A stretch of DNA of 64,000 nucleotides, from positions 1,725,501-1,789,500 of the forward strand of contig JAOTON010001490.1 of the NCBI GenBank assembly GCA_034440635.1, given 5' to 3'. This DNA comes from Lepas anatifera. Taxonomy: Eukaryota; Arthropoda; Thecostraca; Lepadidae. The position numbers and the translations under genes were made by a program. Below are positions 37,784 through 47,440 of this stretch, piece by piece (the first letter of the stretch is position 1; every line of letters starts with the position of its first letter). The notes under the pieces were generated by a model that made no database searches, was not told the origin of the DNA, and worked only from the letters and a program-made list of their open reading frames with translations.

Positions 37784-38069
37784 GTTGCATCCATTGGCGG
37801 ACGCAGGGGGGCCATTCTGGCCATGCCCTCAAAGCGCTGGAGGGGGGCAAACTATCTTTTGCCCCCAAACGCCGGGGAAATTTTTGAAAAAAGTGTTTAC
37901 ACTAGGTCTGTAGAGCAAAAAAATATTGGCTCCCACCCCCCTCCCCTCCCGAGAGTGATCATGTACTTGGAGAGGTATCTTATACTAGGTCTGTCGAGCA
38001 CTGAAAAAGGGTGTTTACACTAGGTCTGTAGAGCAAAAAAATTCGCTCCCACCCCTTCCCCCCACACAG
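37784..38069. mobile_element. hAT-like MITE (GGCGGACGCAG ends), left part of interrupted copy
   Basis: The element starts at 37,792 (CATTGGCGGACGCAG) and its other end is at 45,923 (...CTGCGTCCGCCCCTG). Target duplications GTTGCATC lie at 37,784-37,791 and 45,924-45,931. It is split by the 7.8-kb insertion. The uninterrupted copy is at 51,978-52,314 in the right arm. Confidence 0.75.
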
Positions 38070-39785
38070 AAAGAACTTTTTACAAGAGCAAACCTTCTTA
38101 GACCCTTGTTTACATGGAAAATTACTAGGGTAAAACGCAAAGCTTGTACGTTCAAAATCCGTGCCACGAAAACAAGGGAAATACAAGGAAAACCCATGTA
38201 GAACAATGGTAGAACCGTAGTACGACAATGGTTGCCACAAGACGTTGTACAAACCTTGTAACTTAACTATGGTTAACCTACATGGCAAAGACAATGGCTG
38301 ACAACGTCCCCACAAGCCCTCTACTAGGTCATGATTACCCCATAACAAGGGTAGAACAGTCTTGTGTCCGCCTTGTACGCAACGGCAGCCTGCCTACAAG
38401 AGCGTGACGAGATTAGAACCTTGCTTACACAACCGCCTTACCAGTGGGTAACGGGGAGGGAACAAGGGTGTTGCCAGGCTTATTACAAGGGTAAAACGAG
38501 ACTCGGATTACGTCTTTACAACAGCGGCAGATCCAGGACTTCATTTCGGGGGAGGGAAGCTTGGGCGCTCGCGCCTCCCCGCCATAGTGTCTGGACAGCA
38601 TCCGACTACGCATTTACTTTAGGCACTCTGACATTTCATGATGTGGAAGGGGGCTTGAGCTCTCTTAGCCCCTCCTCTTGCACCTACCTCTGCTTCAAAA
38701 GGAACTTTTGAGTTTCTATGCGAAAGCTAAAGCTTTTTCTGGCCCCAAATGCAACCGGAAGACCATCGGTAGAAAAAGGCTAAGCATTGAGCCACCTCTC
38801 AAGCAAGAAAATAACCTGCAGGTTGTCTTACCCATATCAGTAAAACACAGCATCACTTATCAGGCACCGATCCATCTGAAGACACCAACAAGATCATATT
38901 GGAGCCCAACTCACCCTATTTGTCAAACGGGCCCATAAGGCAAACACAATTAGGTTCTACCCACTGCAGGTACCTGAGCCATATGATCAAATAGTCTGTG
39001 CTCCTTTGACACGAAAATATGAGCCTTAATACCAATATGGCATACATGCCTGAAGTAACCACATCCCTGCTTACCTGGACCTGGATTGACCATTCCAAAA
39101 TGCCTCACTTTTCAACTATTGGAACAGAGAACAATATTTTACACTCGCAGATCACTGATAAATATTCCAGACAGCTTCCAAAGTTTCACGATTGATTAAA
39201 ATTAGTCACATTTATTCTAACTTACACGGCATGCGTGCCAGGCCACTGTGTATTGCCATGGGTAAACAGAAAGCAAGATGGTGACCGTAACCCGAGCAGG
39301 TATTTGAAACCATAGTCAAACGACAATGGCCGAGCAAGGGTGCAACAACGCCCTAGCTGGCGCATCTACAGATACCCGTCCAACGGCAAAAAATGCGTAA
39401 AATCACAAAGAAGGTAGTTCATACTTAACTGTAGAGTGTTCCTTCATGTTTTAGCTATGAAATAAGACAAAAATCCAAGTATAAAACGCACTTCCACGAC
39501 ATTAATAAAAACGTAAACAATAACTACCGCATCGGCAGTCCCGCACGCTCCGAAGACGAATTTAAAAGGAAATTGCGCGATGGTAGTTGTGAAAAATATG
39601 GGTAGGATTTAAAAAACAAGAAATTAACTAGTTTGAACCACAGTTTGCCAATAAATTTATTTTTTAAGAAAAATAAAACGTGACAATACATTTTTGAACG
39701 GCTATAAAGTTTATAAAATAAATTGAGAATATTTTTGCGGCAAATAGCAGAAAGCGCTGCCATTTTGTATTTGCGGTGATTCCGT
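38070..39785. other. Unassigned left part of the composite insertion
   Basis: No gene. From 38,070 to 38,520 and near 39,230-39,360 the sequence is rich in ACAAGGGTAAAAC- and ACAATGG-like words. A degenerate similarity to the reverse complement of 45,600-45,865 suggests subterminal repeats of one element. Short frames are unconvincing. Confidence 0.4.
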
Positions 39786-39848
39786 TTGTTCGTTTCAGTC
39801 GTTTCAGTGTCTCTAATAATCGTGGTTGGTTTGTGGTTGAAAGCAGAA

Positions 39849-40760
39849 ATGGAGGAGGTCAAAATAGACGACGTGGGTAATTATGATGAATTATCGGTGG
39901 TGGCACAGAGAGTGGAGAGTGATCGATTTCTGGAAGATTTTTTGCGGGCAAACGGACTAATGCGTAAGCACGGAAAATTCTGCAACGTAAGAATGCGTCG
40001 CTACAACGACAAGAGTTCATCGTGCGGATCGCGGGGGCGGTGTATCCGATGCCGCAAAACAAAAAGCGTCATGCTAGGAAGCTTCTTTGAAAAAAGTAAG
40101 CTGGAGCCATTCACCATCCTCAAACTTGCCTTCCTGTACGTAGAGACTGAGGCCAGGCCTGGCATGTACCCTTCCCTGGTGAGAGGCATGCACCAGCAGA
40201 ATACGCAGACAGATTGGCTTCAGTCTATCCGCGACGTCCTGTCAAAGGATCTGATCAGATCCACTCTGAACAGAAAGGTCGGGGGGTCCGGAAAGCTTAT
40301 CGTGGTGGATGAAACTGTTCTATCCAAAAGGAAGTATAATCGAGGACACCCTATCGCACGGGAGCAGTTCTGGATCCTGGGGATATATGACGTGGAAAGC
40401 AAAACGGGAATTTTGGAATTTTTTAAGAATAGGACCGCGCCTGAAATGACCTCAAAAATCATGAAACATGTATAATTGGGTAGCACGGTTCACACCGATG
40501 AGCACCGGTCTTATAGATCTCTCGCAGCACTTGGATTCGATCATAAGACCGTTAATCACAGCCGCAAATTTGTCAACCCTGAAGGCGTACATACGAACCA
40601 CATCGAGGCGTATTTCTCTAGAGTGAAGAAGTTCCTGTCACGAAAATGCGTGCGAGACCCTAAATTTTTGGCATCTTATTTGGACGAATTCATGTGGCGG
40701 GAACGTCATGGAAACAAGTGGCAAGACTTTCTCGCGGCTGTCCGCAGACAGTATCGTTAG
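39849..40760 (+). pseudogene. Merlin-like (IS1016/ISXO2-type) DDE transposase with one stop
   Basis: One frame of 303 codons, interrupted only by TAA at 40,473-40,475 (codon 209). The ATG at 39,849 is preferred over earlier non-ATG starts because the MEEVKID start is polar and typical. An N-terminal Cys-rich part (about residues 45-70) looks like a zinc-binding domain. The catalytic triad is visible: D154 (VVDET), D217 (HTDEHRSY) and E253 (NHIEAYF), with HSRKFVNPEGVHT just before the E, the signature of IS1595/Merlin transposases. The stop lies between the first two catalytic residues, so a normal product is not made without readthrough. The terminal repeats of this transposon were not identified. 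Confidence 0.85.
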
Positions 40761-40776
40761 GTAAGTACAACCCAAT

Positions 40777-41097
40777 CTGACCTAACCTGACCTAACCTAA
40801 CCTAACCTAACCTAACCTAACCTAACCTAACCTAACCTAACCTAACCTAACCTAACCTAACCTAACCTGACCAGACCTGACCTGACCTGACCTAACCTGA
40901 CCTAACCTAACCTAACCTAACCTAACCTAACCTAACCTAACCTGACCTAACCTGACCAGACCTGACTTGACCTAACCTGACATAACCTAACCTAACCTAA
41001 CCTAACCTAACCTAACCTAACCTAACCTAACCTAACCTAACCTAACCTAACCTAACCTAACCTAACCTAACCTAACCTAACCTAACCTAACCTAACC
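40777..41097. repeat. Interstitial telomere-like array (CCTAA)n = (TTAGG)n
   Basis: About 320 bp of CCTAA repeats start 16 bases after the transposase stop. Two blocks of CCTGA/CCAGA variants (about 40,866-40,900 and 40,942-40,985) divide it into three pure CCTAA runs. TTAGG is the ancestral arthropod telomere repeat. The array is internal, flanked by single-copy DNA on both sides. Confidence 0.9.
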
Positions 41098-41770
41098 ATG
41101 TTTTAGCGAGCCGGCCGGCGGCGCACCAAACCGAGGTTTGGTACGCTTTCACAACGGTGCTTTACCCTGGAACAAAAGTACCAATTATTTAGTCAGTTGA
41201 TAATCAGTCAGCTGATGGTTTTCATAAGCTGACTGACGATCAGCTGCCATTTGCCTTTCGTCAATTCCGATGTTTTGTTTATTTACGGTGGTGGACGGCG
41301 CGCCATTACGACGTTGGGGTAAAGTAAGTGTTGAAAATCGGGGTTTAAGTGGGAGTGGCGCAACGGGACCTCACTGAATAGAAAGAGGGTGTCTTGCTGA
41401 TTCTGAAAATGTATCATTTCTATAGAAAATATTTCGGGAAAGTGGACGTCTTATTTAAGATTAGCCCCCTAGCTTTACCTACCACCTATTTACACTGCCA
41501 CTACGCCTAGTATAGCTCTTTACATTCCTGAAGGCTTCTAGGCTCGAGAGCTTTATCTGAACGTCTATGGTGGCAGGTATGGAAAATACCTGCATCCGAA
41601 TAGCACCCCTCATATTAGAAATAACAATTACACTGTAAACGTCCCTCTGACAAATTTAAACAATAGGTGCTTCACACTAGGTTTTAACTGTCTCGTCCTG
41701 AGGTATGGTAGACTCAGAATAGCTCCCACCATAGGAAAAAAGTTCAACTAACCAACTAACCCTATCTAAC
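41098..41770. other. Sequence between telomere-like array and DNA transposon
   Basis: Starts with G/C-rich palindromic 'gccggccggcggcgc' and several CAGCTGA/TCAGCTGA words (41,195-41,250). No gene. It could hold the missing end of the Merlin-like element. Confidence 0.35.
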
Positions 41771-44641
41771 CATCCCACTGTGTTACAAGGAGGGCCTAAA
41801 ATGGTACGAAAATCAATTTTTCGACCAACATAGAATGCCTTAAGATGACTTTATATCAAAGGGAAACATCCCAGACCATCCGGGAGCACATCTCAATCTC
41901 CGATAAAATATCTGTTTATCCGATTTTAGATGGGGTAAAGGTGATGTTTTCGATAGGACAACAAGTATTGCTTCCGACTGTCAGAACGTGCCGGAACTTG
42001 GAGCGCTCGCGAACATGCTTTTATATCTCCGAAAACACACCGAGTGATTTTTTCCAAAACTACGACTTGTTTGCAGCACAATTATATGCTTTTCTAAGTT
42101 GTGATTTCTCTCAAAGTATTTTATTTCATTTTATGTATTTTCATAATTTACAACTCAGAGATTTCCACTGAAGAGTAAACTTGATTAAGCCGGCAAAAAA
42201 TCCCACAGCTTCCCACAACATGAGACTACCACAGTGGTAGCTGCACACATGTTGCCAATGCGTACAGAAAGTTTCAGCTGCATTTAGTTGCATTTCCGTG
42301 ATTTATGACCGATTGTGTAAGGGTATGTCGACGGCCCGCGCGCTGTCCCCGCCCGCCGCGCCGTCAGGGCACGGCCCGGCCACCTCTGTTGGGGCGCGTG
42401 GTGGAACCATGGACGGCAAACAAAGCGGTGGGATGAAAATACAAATAAAGCAAGGTTTTTCCACCGAATGGTTGGTGTAACAAATACCCTGGTCAATGTA
42501 TGCGCTCAGAAGTGTGCCGAGTTGTTTGAACAGGACACTTGGCACAACTGGGCTGAAAATGAAAGGCAAACACATAATGCGCGGTTGCATTATGATCCCT
42601 CGGTGCAAACGGTTTTGCAACCTGGAATTGTGTTGGAAAGGACACAGGCAGGTGATCAGTCTAAAGGGTAAGAAAAACTTTGCTTGTGACCTCGGATGTG
42701 AAAGGTTGTGGTCTCGAGATGGAGCTCTGTGTAAAAAAGAGTGACCTAGTAGAAGATCTGGTAGATAATGGTACAATATCCGATACTAAGCGCGGTGTTG
42801 AAGTAGCAAAGAAATACCTTTTTAGTCGCTTAAAGGAGGGAGAATCATTGACAAAAGAATTTGAGACCATGCTGGATCAGCAACTTGAGTTGTTTTGCAG
42901 AAATTTCCGACTAGAAGTGGTCATTGGTCAGCCAAGACAAGAACAGGGTTTTCAAGAAATATGGAACCCTCTTGGCAGAGGAAATATTTTTCACTGTCCA
43001 AACTGGGGTTTCAGCGAAATCAACGTCTTCGGCCGCACCTGACGCAGCAGAACCAAGTCCGAGCCAGCCACTGGCAAGAAAAAGAGGCCGGCCCCAAAAG
43101 AGATACAGAGACCTAAGCCAGAAAAGGCGTAAGCGGGCCGCCTCCGAAACTGCTCAGGCGCACGAGATGAAAATTTTTGAAATTTCTGGTGTGGATGTGG
43201 AACTTATCAGGAGACTCGGCACGATCCTTTCGGCTGTGAATGCCTCTGATCAGGTCATTAACGCGGATAAGTTTGATCTGTATATTTTAGAGACAGCACA
43301 GCTATTAGTTAGCTTATATCCGTGGTTTCACCTGCCAGCCTCAGTCCACAAACCCCTCGTGCACGGGGGTGAGTGTATCCGGTCACTTCTCCTTCCAATC
43401 GGTATGCTCAGTGAGCAGGCCCAGGAGCGGAGGAACAAAGACATAAGGTATGCGTGAGCACCATGCCAGAAAGACCTCCCAAAAAGCGACAATCCAAGAC
43501 CATTGCATCACTTGACGGTGTCCAGCAATCCTGTGATCGTGAAAGCAATCCAAGAAGACTTAGAACGACCCAGGCGTGACATCCGATCGTCCTCTGGAAA
43601 ACATCATGACATCTCCGCGCTTCTGGTTGTCCCGGCACTCAACCCGGAGACTCGGATACATCCCATAGTTCAACTGATGATTTGGGTGCATAAAAAGCGG
43701 GTTGGGCCATAAGTTACATTTGCCTGTTTGAAGTGCATGTCCGTCCCCCAACCTACTTGATAGTTCTTAAGAAGTCTTGGAGCATATGAAGCCGCTTAAT
43801 TTTGCTGTTTGTTCCCATCCGATGCCTTTTTTGAAGGTCTCTGATCTTGATGAAGTTTTATATACGAATATTGTTATATTTAGTGAACTTGCTAGATGCA
43901 ATTTTTGTGATTTATAAGTATGGGCCGAGTGAGCCGTTACCAACCGCTAGTGAAACGGTGTTTTTTTACTCGGGCAAGCTGCTCAATTAGGTGAATTCGA
44001 TATGGTGTTTAAAACTCGTTGATAGTGCCTGCAGTAGCTAAAATACATTTTGCTCAGAATGGTAGTAGAAAATTTTTTCTCAGAACGCTGTTGAACTGTA
44101 CATGCCTATGTGAAATTTCATCTATTTTTCCGTTTCTGATGTTTAGTCCTACAAATCACTATTCAAATCACCTGACCTCATTTGAGGTCAGCCTGAGAAA
44201 ACCCATTTTAGTAAAAGAAAGTTAGGTCTGGCAGCTGCTCATCTGAAAGTAGGATGAACAACTTATTGACGTCCGATGTAATTTGAATTTTCCCACCGAA
44301 ACTGGAAGGATCTTCCACTGAAACATCTGACCTCGGTTCAGGTCAACTAGAAAAGATGCATTTGCGGGGCATCAAAACACAAAGAAGACAATTTCGTAAA
44401 ATCAGATATTTGTGATGAAGTTTTAACTCAAATAAATGAGAAACTGATAGCGCATTTACGAACATAAGAATTCAACTTAACCTAGGTCAAAGACCTGACC
44501 AGACTGAAACATGACACTCAACCTCAATAATGCTCAGGATATCAGCATACTGTGATCCAAATTTGAAGGCAATATCTTTGATAGAACGCAAGTTATAGAT
44601 TTTTGTACCGTTTTAGGCCCTCCTTGTAACACTGTGCATCC
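41771..44641. mobile_element. 2.86-kb DNA transposon with 5-bp CATCC target duplication
   Basis: The element spans 41,776-44,636. Target duplications CATCC lie at 41,771-41,775 and 44,637-44,641. Terminal inverted repeats run about 30 bp: left CACTGTGTTACAAGGAGGG, right (reversed) CACAGTGTTACAAGGAGGG, continuing GCCTAAAA and GGTAC. It carries a broken gene at about 42,468-43,712. 5-bp duplications plus this protein do not match a superfamily I can name. Confidence 0.8.
42468..43712 (+). pseudogene. Uncharacterised transposon protein (VHKPLVHGGE / LPIGMLSEQAQE)
   Basis: The coding signal runs through several frames: an N-terminal part around 42,680-42,925, the best part in 42,924-43,457, a short continuation in another frame (REHHARKTS stretch near 43,455) and an 'SSNPVI' tail near 43,515. 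The middle frame has a basic KRGRPQKR-type patch and then the conserved-looking 'SVHKPLVHGGE' and 'LPIGMLSEQAQERRNKD'. From memory this resembles a recurrent, unannotated family found in transposon-rich invertebrate genomes, probably the transposase of such elements. No catalytic DDE could be identified. Two or more frame shifts make this copy inactive. Confidence 0.5.
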
Positions 44642-45057
44642 GTTCATGTTTGCTAACCAACTAACCCTAACTTAAGGACTACTAACTATACTAACCACAT
44701 CTAAGACTAACAACTAACCAACTCACACCCCCTCCCTAACACTCTCTCTGTTCTATTACCCTTCTCTCTTCCTCTATGCGGCGGCTACCCAGCCAGAGAG
44801 GGTGCTGTAAACTCACCTCCTGGTTGCAGGATAAAGACACGCGGCATCACGTCATGGTGCTTGCGGGTATTTCTAATAACCCAAAATTATTATTTTTCAA
44901 TGGAGGAACTCGAGTAACGTAAGCAAACGGTTATTCGATAACAAGGAACAAAATTCAAAAAACTAATCTTTACGCTGGCAAGCCTCTTCACGTACGCTTT
45001 TAAATCCTACCTGTGCCCCAGGCTCGGCATCTCTGCCGTAGCAATCCCCTTCCCTCG
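44642..45057. other. Non-coding stretch with CTAAC-rich tract
   Basis: A CTAAC-rich, strongly pyrimidine-biased tract lies at 44,655-44,760, similar to 5,735-5,830 and 41,745-41,775. No gene. Confidence 0.4.
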
Positions 45058-45460
45058 CAAGTGTTCAGTGGCGGATCTAGCCGGTTAGTTTGGGAGGGGC
45101 AAACCAAAGTCGAAAAGCAAAAAAAAACGTCGCGCAGCGAAAAATTGCGCTACAATATGCCTTTTCGGTAGGATTTTGGGAACTGGAGACGAGGGGCAAA
45201 AAAAACGTCACGGGGTGAAAAATATGGGCTCAAGATACATTTTTTCCTATCCAAGCCCCAATATTTACACTGAACTTCTCTAATTCTGTTTGAAGTTGAG
45301 AGTTGAAGCACCAAAATTTTGCTTACAAGCTAAAAAGGAGTTGGGGGAAAAAGGAGGTCGATCGCTTTGGGGGGCAAAAACATAGTTTTGCCCCGAGCTT
45401 TTCCGTTTGGGGGGGGGCAATTGCCTTTTTGCCCCCCCTGGATCCGCCACTGCAAGTGTT
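45058..45460. mobile_element. hAT-like MITE, intact, CAGTGGCGGATC ends
   Basis: The body 45,066-45,452 (387 bp) starts CAGTGGCGGATC and ends GATCCGCCACTG. Perfect 8-bp target duplications CAAGTGTT lie at 45,058-45,065 and 45,453-45,460. No ORF of its own. The interior is the inverse of the left part of 13,671-14,127. Confidence 0.9.
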
Positions 45461-45865
45461 GCTACACTTTGCGACCCATTCCTTGAAATAAGATTCGTCC
45501 CTTTGTTCTGCGACATTAAAGTAAACACCCCTCCCGGAAAATTCTCCCCCACACTTTAGAGGCGGGCAAAGGTGCTTTGCACAGAACACCTTATACAAAG
45601 CCCTTAACTAACTAACTAACGCCTAGTATTCTGTTAGTGCAGCGCTGGTGCGCAAGCAAGGTATGAACCAGGTATGAACGAGGCGCGCACTATTGTGGCA
45701 CAAGGCAAGGTTGTCATTCCGTAATAATTGCATTGCTTTATGCTAGTGACATAACCAGGGTTGTTTTACCTCGGTAATTGAACTACGGTGCAACTATTGT
45801 TCTGCAATGGTAAAACTTGTAGAAACACAATTTTTAGCTTGTACCTTGTAATAAATTATTTCCGT
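45461..45865. other. Right end of the composite insertion
   Basis: No gene. The last 260 bp have ACAAGG/GTAAAAC-like words resembling the inverted left end of the composite insertion. The frames that cross from the MITE into it are artefacts. Confidence 0.4.
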
Positions 45866-46246
45866 ACAGGAGGAGAGGCAGACATGGGTTTGCCCCCCAA
45901 ACTCGGGTCTGCGTCCGCCCCTGGTTGCATCTTCCCAAGTGTCTTGCATTTCTTCATGACCTAGTGGCAGTTACAGATTTTCAAGAGGTGCCGAAAAAGT
46001 GTGGACGCAACTGTTTAGCAATTCATCGTTTCAAATATCACGCCAAATAGCCATCTTGCTTGGCTGGTACAAACTGTTATGGCTGGAGGAGAGAGGGAGG
46101 GACAGAACGTTGTTAAAAATACGATCCACAAAAATAACGGCAACCGAAAACCGAATACCATAGGCACCCTTTGGGTGAAAAGTTGATGGTAAAGTGCGCA
46201 CTCTGAGGCTCCGCTTTCCCCCACTTACCAAAATTCTAGATCCGCC
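45866..46246. repeat. Left-arm segment and end of hAT-like MITE
   Basis: 45,870-45,923 is the right end of the interrupted MITE (see 37,784). The rest to 46,246 is the inverse of 51,661-51,970, including part of an outer MITE. No gene. Confidence 0.6.
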
Positions 46247-46495
46247 CATACGCGGATCCAATGGGCAAAGTGGAGGGACAGATGCAGCCTCCCAGATCGA
46301 TCCTCGGCGCCCCCTGAAAGGTCGATGGCACTCGCCTGAAATGGCGCTTCCCACCCTCCCCCAGGATGCGAAAATCGGTGCTCACCGATAGGATTTTACG
46401 TCCACCTGATAGGTTTTTCCTGTCAAAAGTGGCGCCCCCTGCTCCGGATGGCGCCCCCCTCCGATTGCAGTCCTGGATCTGCCTATGGATCCGTC
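46239..46495. mobile_element. hAT-like MITE (CATACGCGGATC ends), nested, left arm
   Basis: Body 46,247-46,487. Target 8-mers GATCCGCC (46,239-46,246) and GATCCGTC (46,488-46,495) differ by one base. It sits inside the terminal repeat of another MITE of the CAGTGRCGGATC type. Its inverted counterpart is 51,417-51,652. Confidence 0.7.
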
Positions 46496-46840
46496 ACTGT
46501 TCAAGAGCAAACAATTCACAGGAAAAGCAAGAAAATATCAAATGTTAGCGGGTAGTGGTGCGGCCAAGATAATTGATGATAATAACAATTTTTTTAGTTA
46601 TGTGGATACAATTATTTGGTGGCCACGCGGGATTGGAAGGACTCCCCCGGCTTCCTATGAAATGGGCAGTGTGCTAAAAGAATATTTCGTCAAGTCAATA
46701 TCAAATTATCAACATTTAGTTCTATACAGTGCACTGTTCACTGCAGTGATACAAGAGTGCTCTGTCCTTTTTCTGTGGGTTTATGACAACCGGTAGGGGT
46801 CATTTTAGCCTCAAATATGCCTTTTGTGGTATTCATTTGG

Positions 46841-47215
46841 CCATTTGGCCGCCCCGATAGTGTTGGTGAGAAGCATGCAGTGGCAGTGCATGTCCAGGCT
46901 TGGGATCGGTTCCCCTGAGACGCTCCGGCGCTCAACTGTTTGCCCGACGTAGGTCGGCTGGCAACTGACTGATGAGAGGGTGATCTGAGCGAGGCGGCCA
47001 TCTCTGTGCTTTGTGGGAGGTTGGGCTTCTAAATTTGGCTTCTAAATCAACCCTTCATTGTGGGCGTTGCTCGTCCGGAAGGTGGGGTCGGGGTCTGCGT
47101 GACAAGTCCCTTGAGGACTTTACTGAGACTCAGACTGCAACAGCCGTACTGGGGAGAACTTGGACAAAATTTATAAAAAAGACTTTTAGTGCAAAATAAA
47201 ATTTGACCCTTTTAG
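46841..47215 (+). mobile_element. tRNA-derived SINE, left arm copy lacking the A box
   Basis: A B-box-like GGATCGGTTCCC lies at 46,903-46,914, followed by a tRNA-unrelated body ('gcagactgc...' to a T/A-rich tail near 47,170). Compared with the right arm copy (51,075-50,640) the region with the A box is missing, so this copy cannot recruit pol III. Confidence 0.6.
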
Positions 47216-47440
47216 CCTTTTTCAAACCCGGTTTGGCCTTTTCCGTCGAAAACTCCCAGTCCTGGGCAGCATCTCTAATCTTTAGAATATGGAATAGAAA
47301 AATTAGGAGACATTTTTTTAACACTAGCACGTCTAAATTATATTAAACCCCCTCCAAATAGGGGTTTGATCCCCGAAGACACTATAATGGCCAGCACAAG
47401 AAAATCTCCCCCACTGAGTTTTCCTTAAAAATGCTCTGCT
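47216..47440. other. Junction between SINE and minisatellite
   Basis: Non-coding. Inverse counterpart of 50,480-50,640, including 'aaaccccctccaaatagggg'. Confidence 0.5.

Larger units (their letters stand above)
38070..45865. mobile_element. 7.8-kb composite insertion in the left arm
   Basis: The right arm lacks this segment: its empty site is at 52,033-52,036 (reverse of ACAG). In the left arm ACAG occurs on both sides (38,066-38,069 and 45,866-45,869), consistent with a 4-bp duplication or a short microhomology. The segment contains a Merlin-like transposase, a telomere-like array, a nested DNA transposon and a nested hAT MITE. Its own ends share only weak inverted similarity (ACAAGG- and GTAGAACAATGG-like stretches), so its identity is uncertain. 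Confidence 0.6.

Noticed and set aside
39849..40760. Bacterial contamination suggested by the IS1595-like transposase
   Set aside because: Merlin elements are eukaryotic relatives of these insertion sequences, and the flanks carry arthropod-type repeats and the arms of the inverted duplication.
40777..41097. True chromosome end
   Set aside because: The array is only ~320 bp, is followed by more than 20 kb of other sequence and contains variant blocks.
41845..42171. 108-codon frame at the left of the 2.86-kb transposon
   Set aside because: Nothing recognisable, and it lies just inside the terminal repeat, A/T-rich; probably random.
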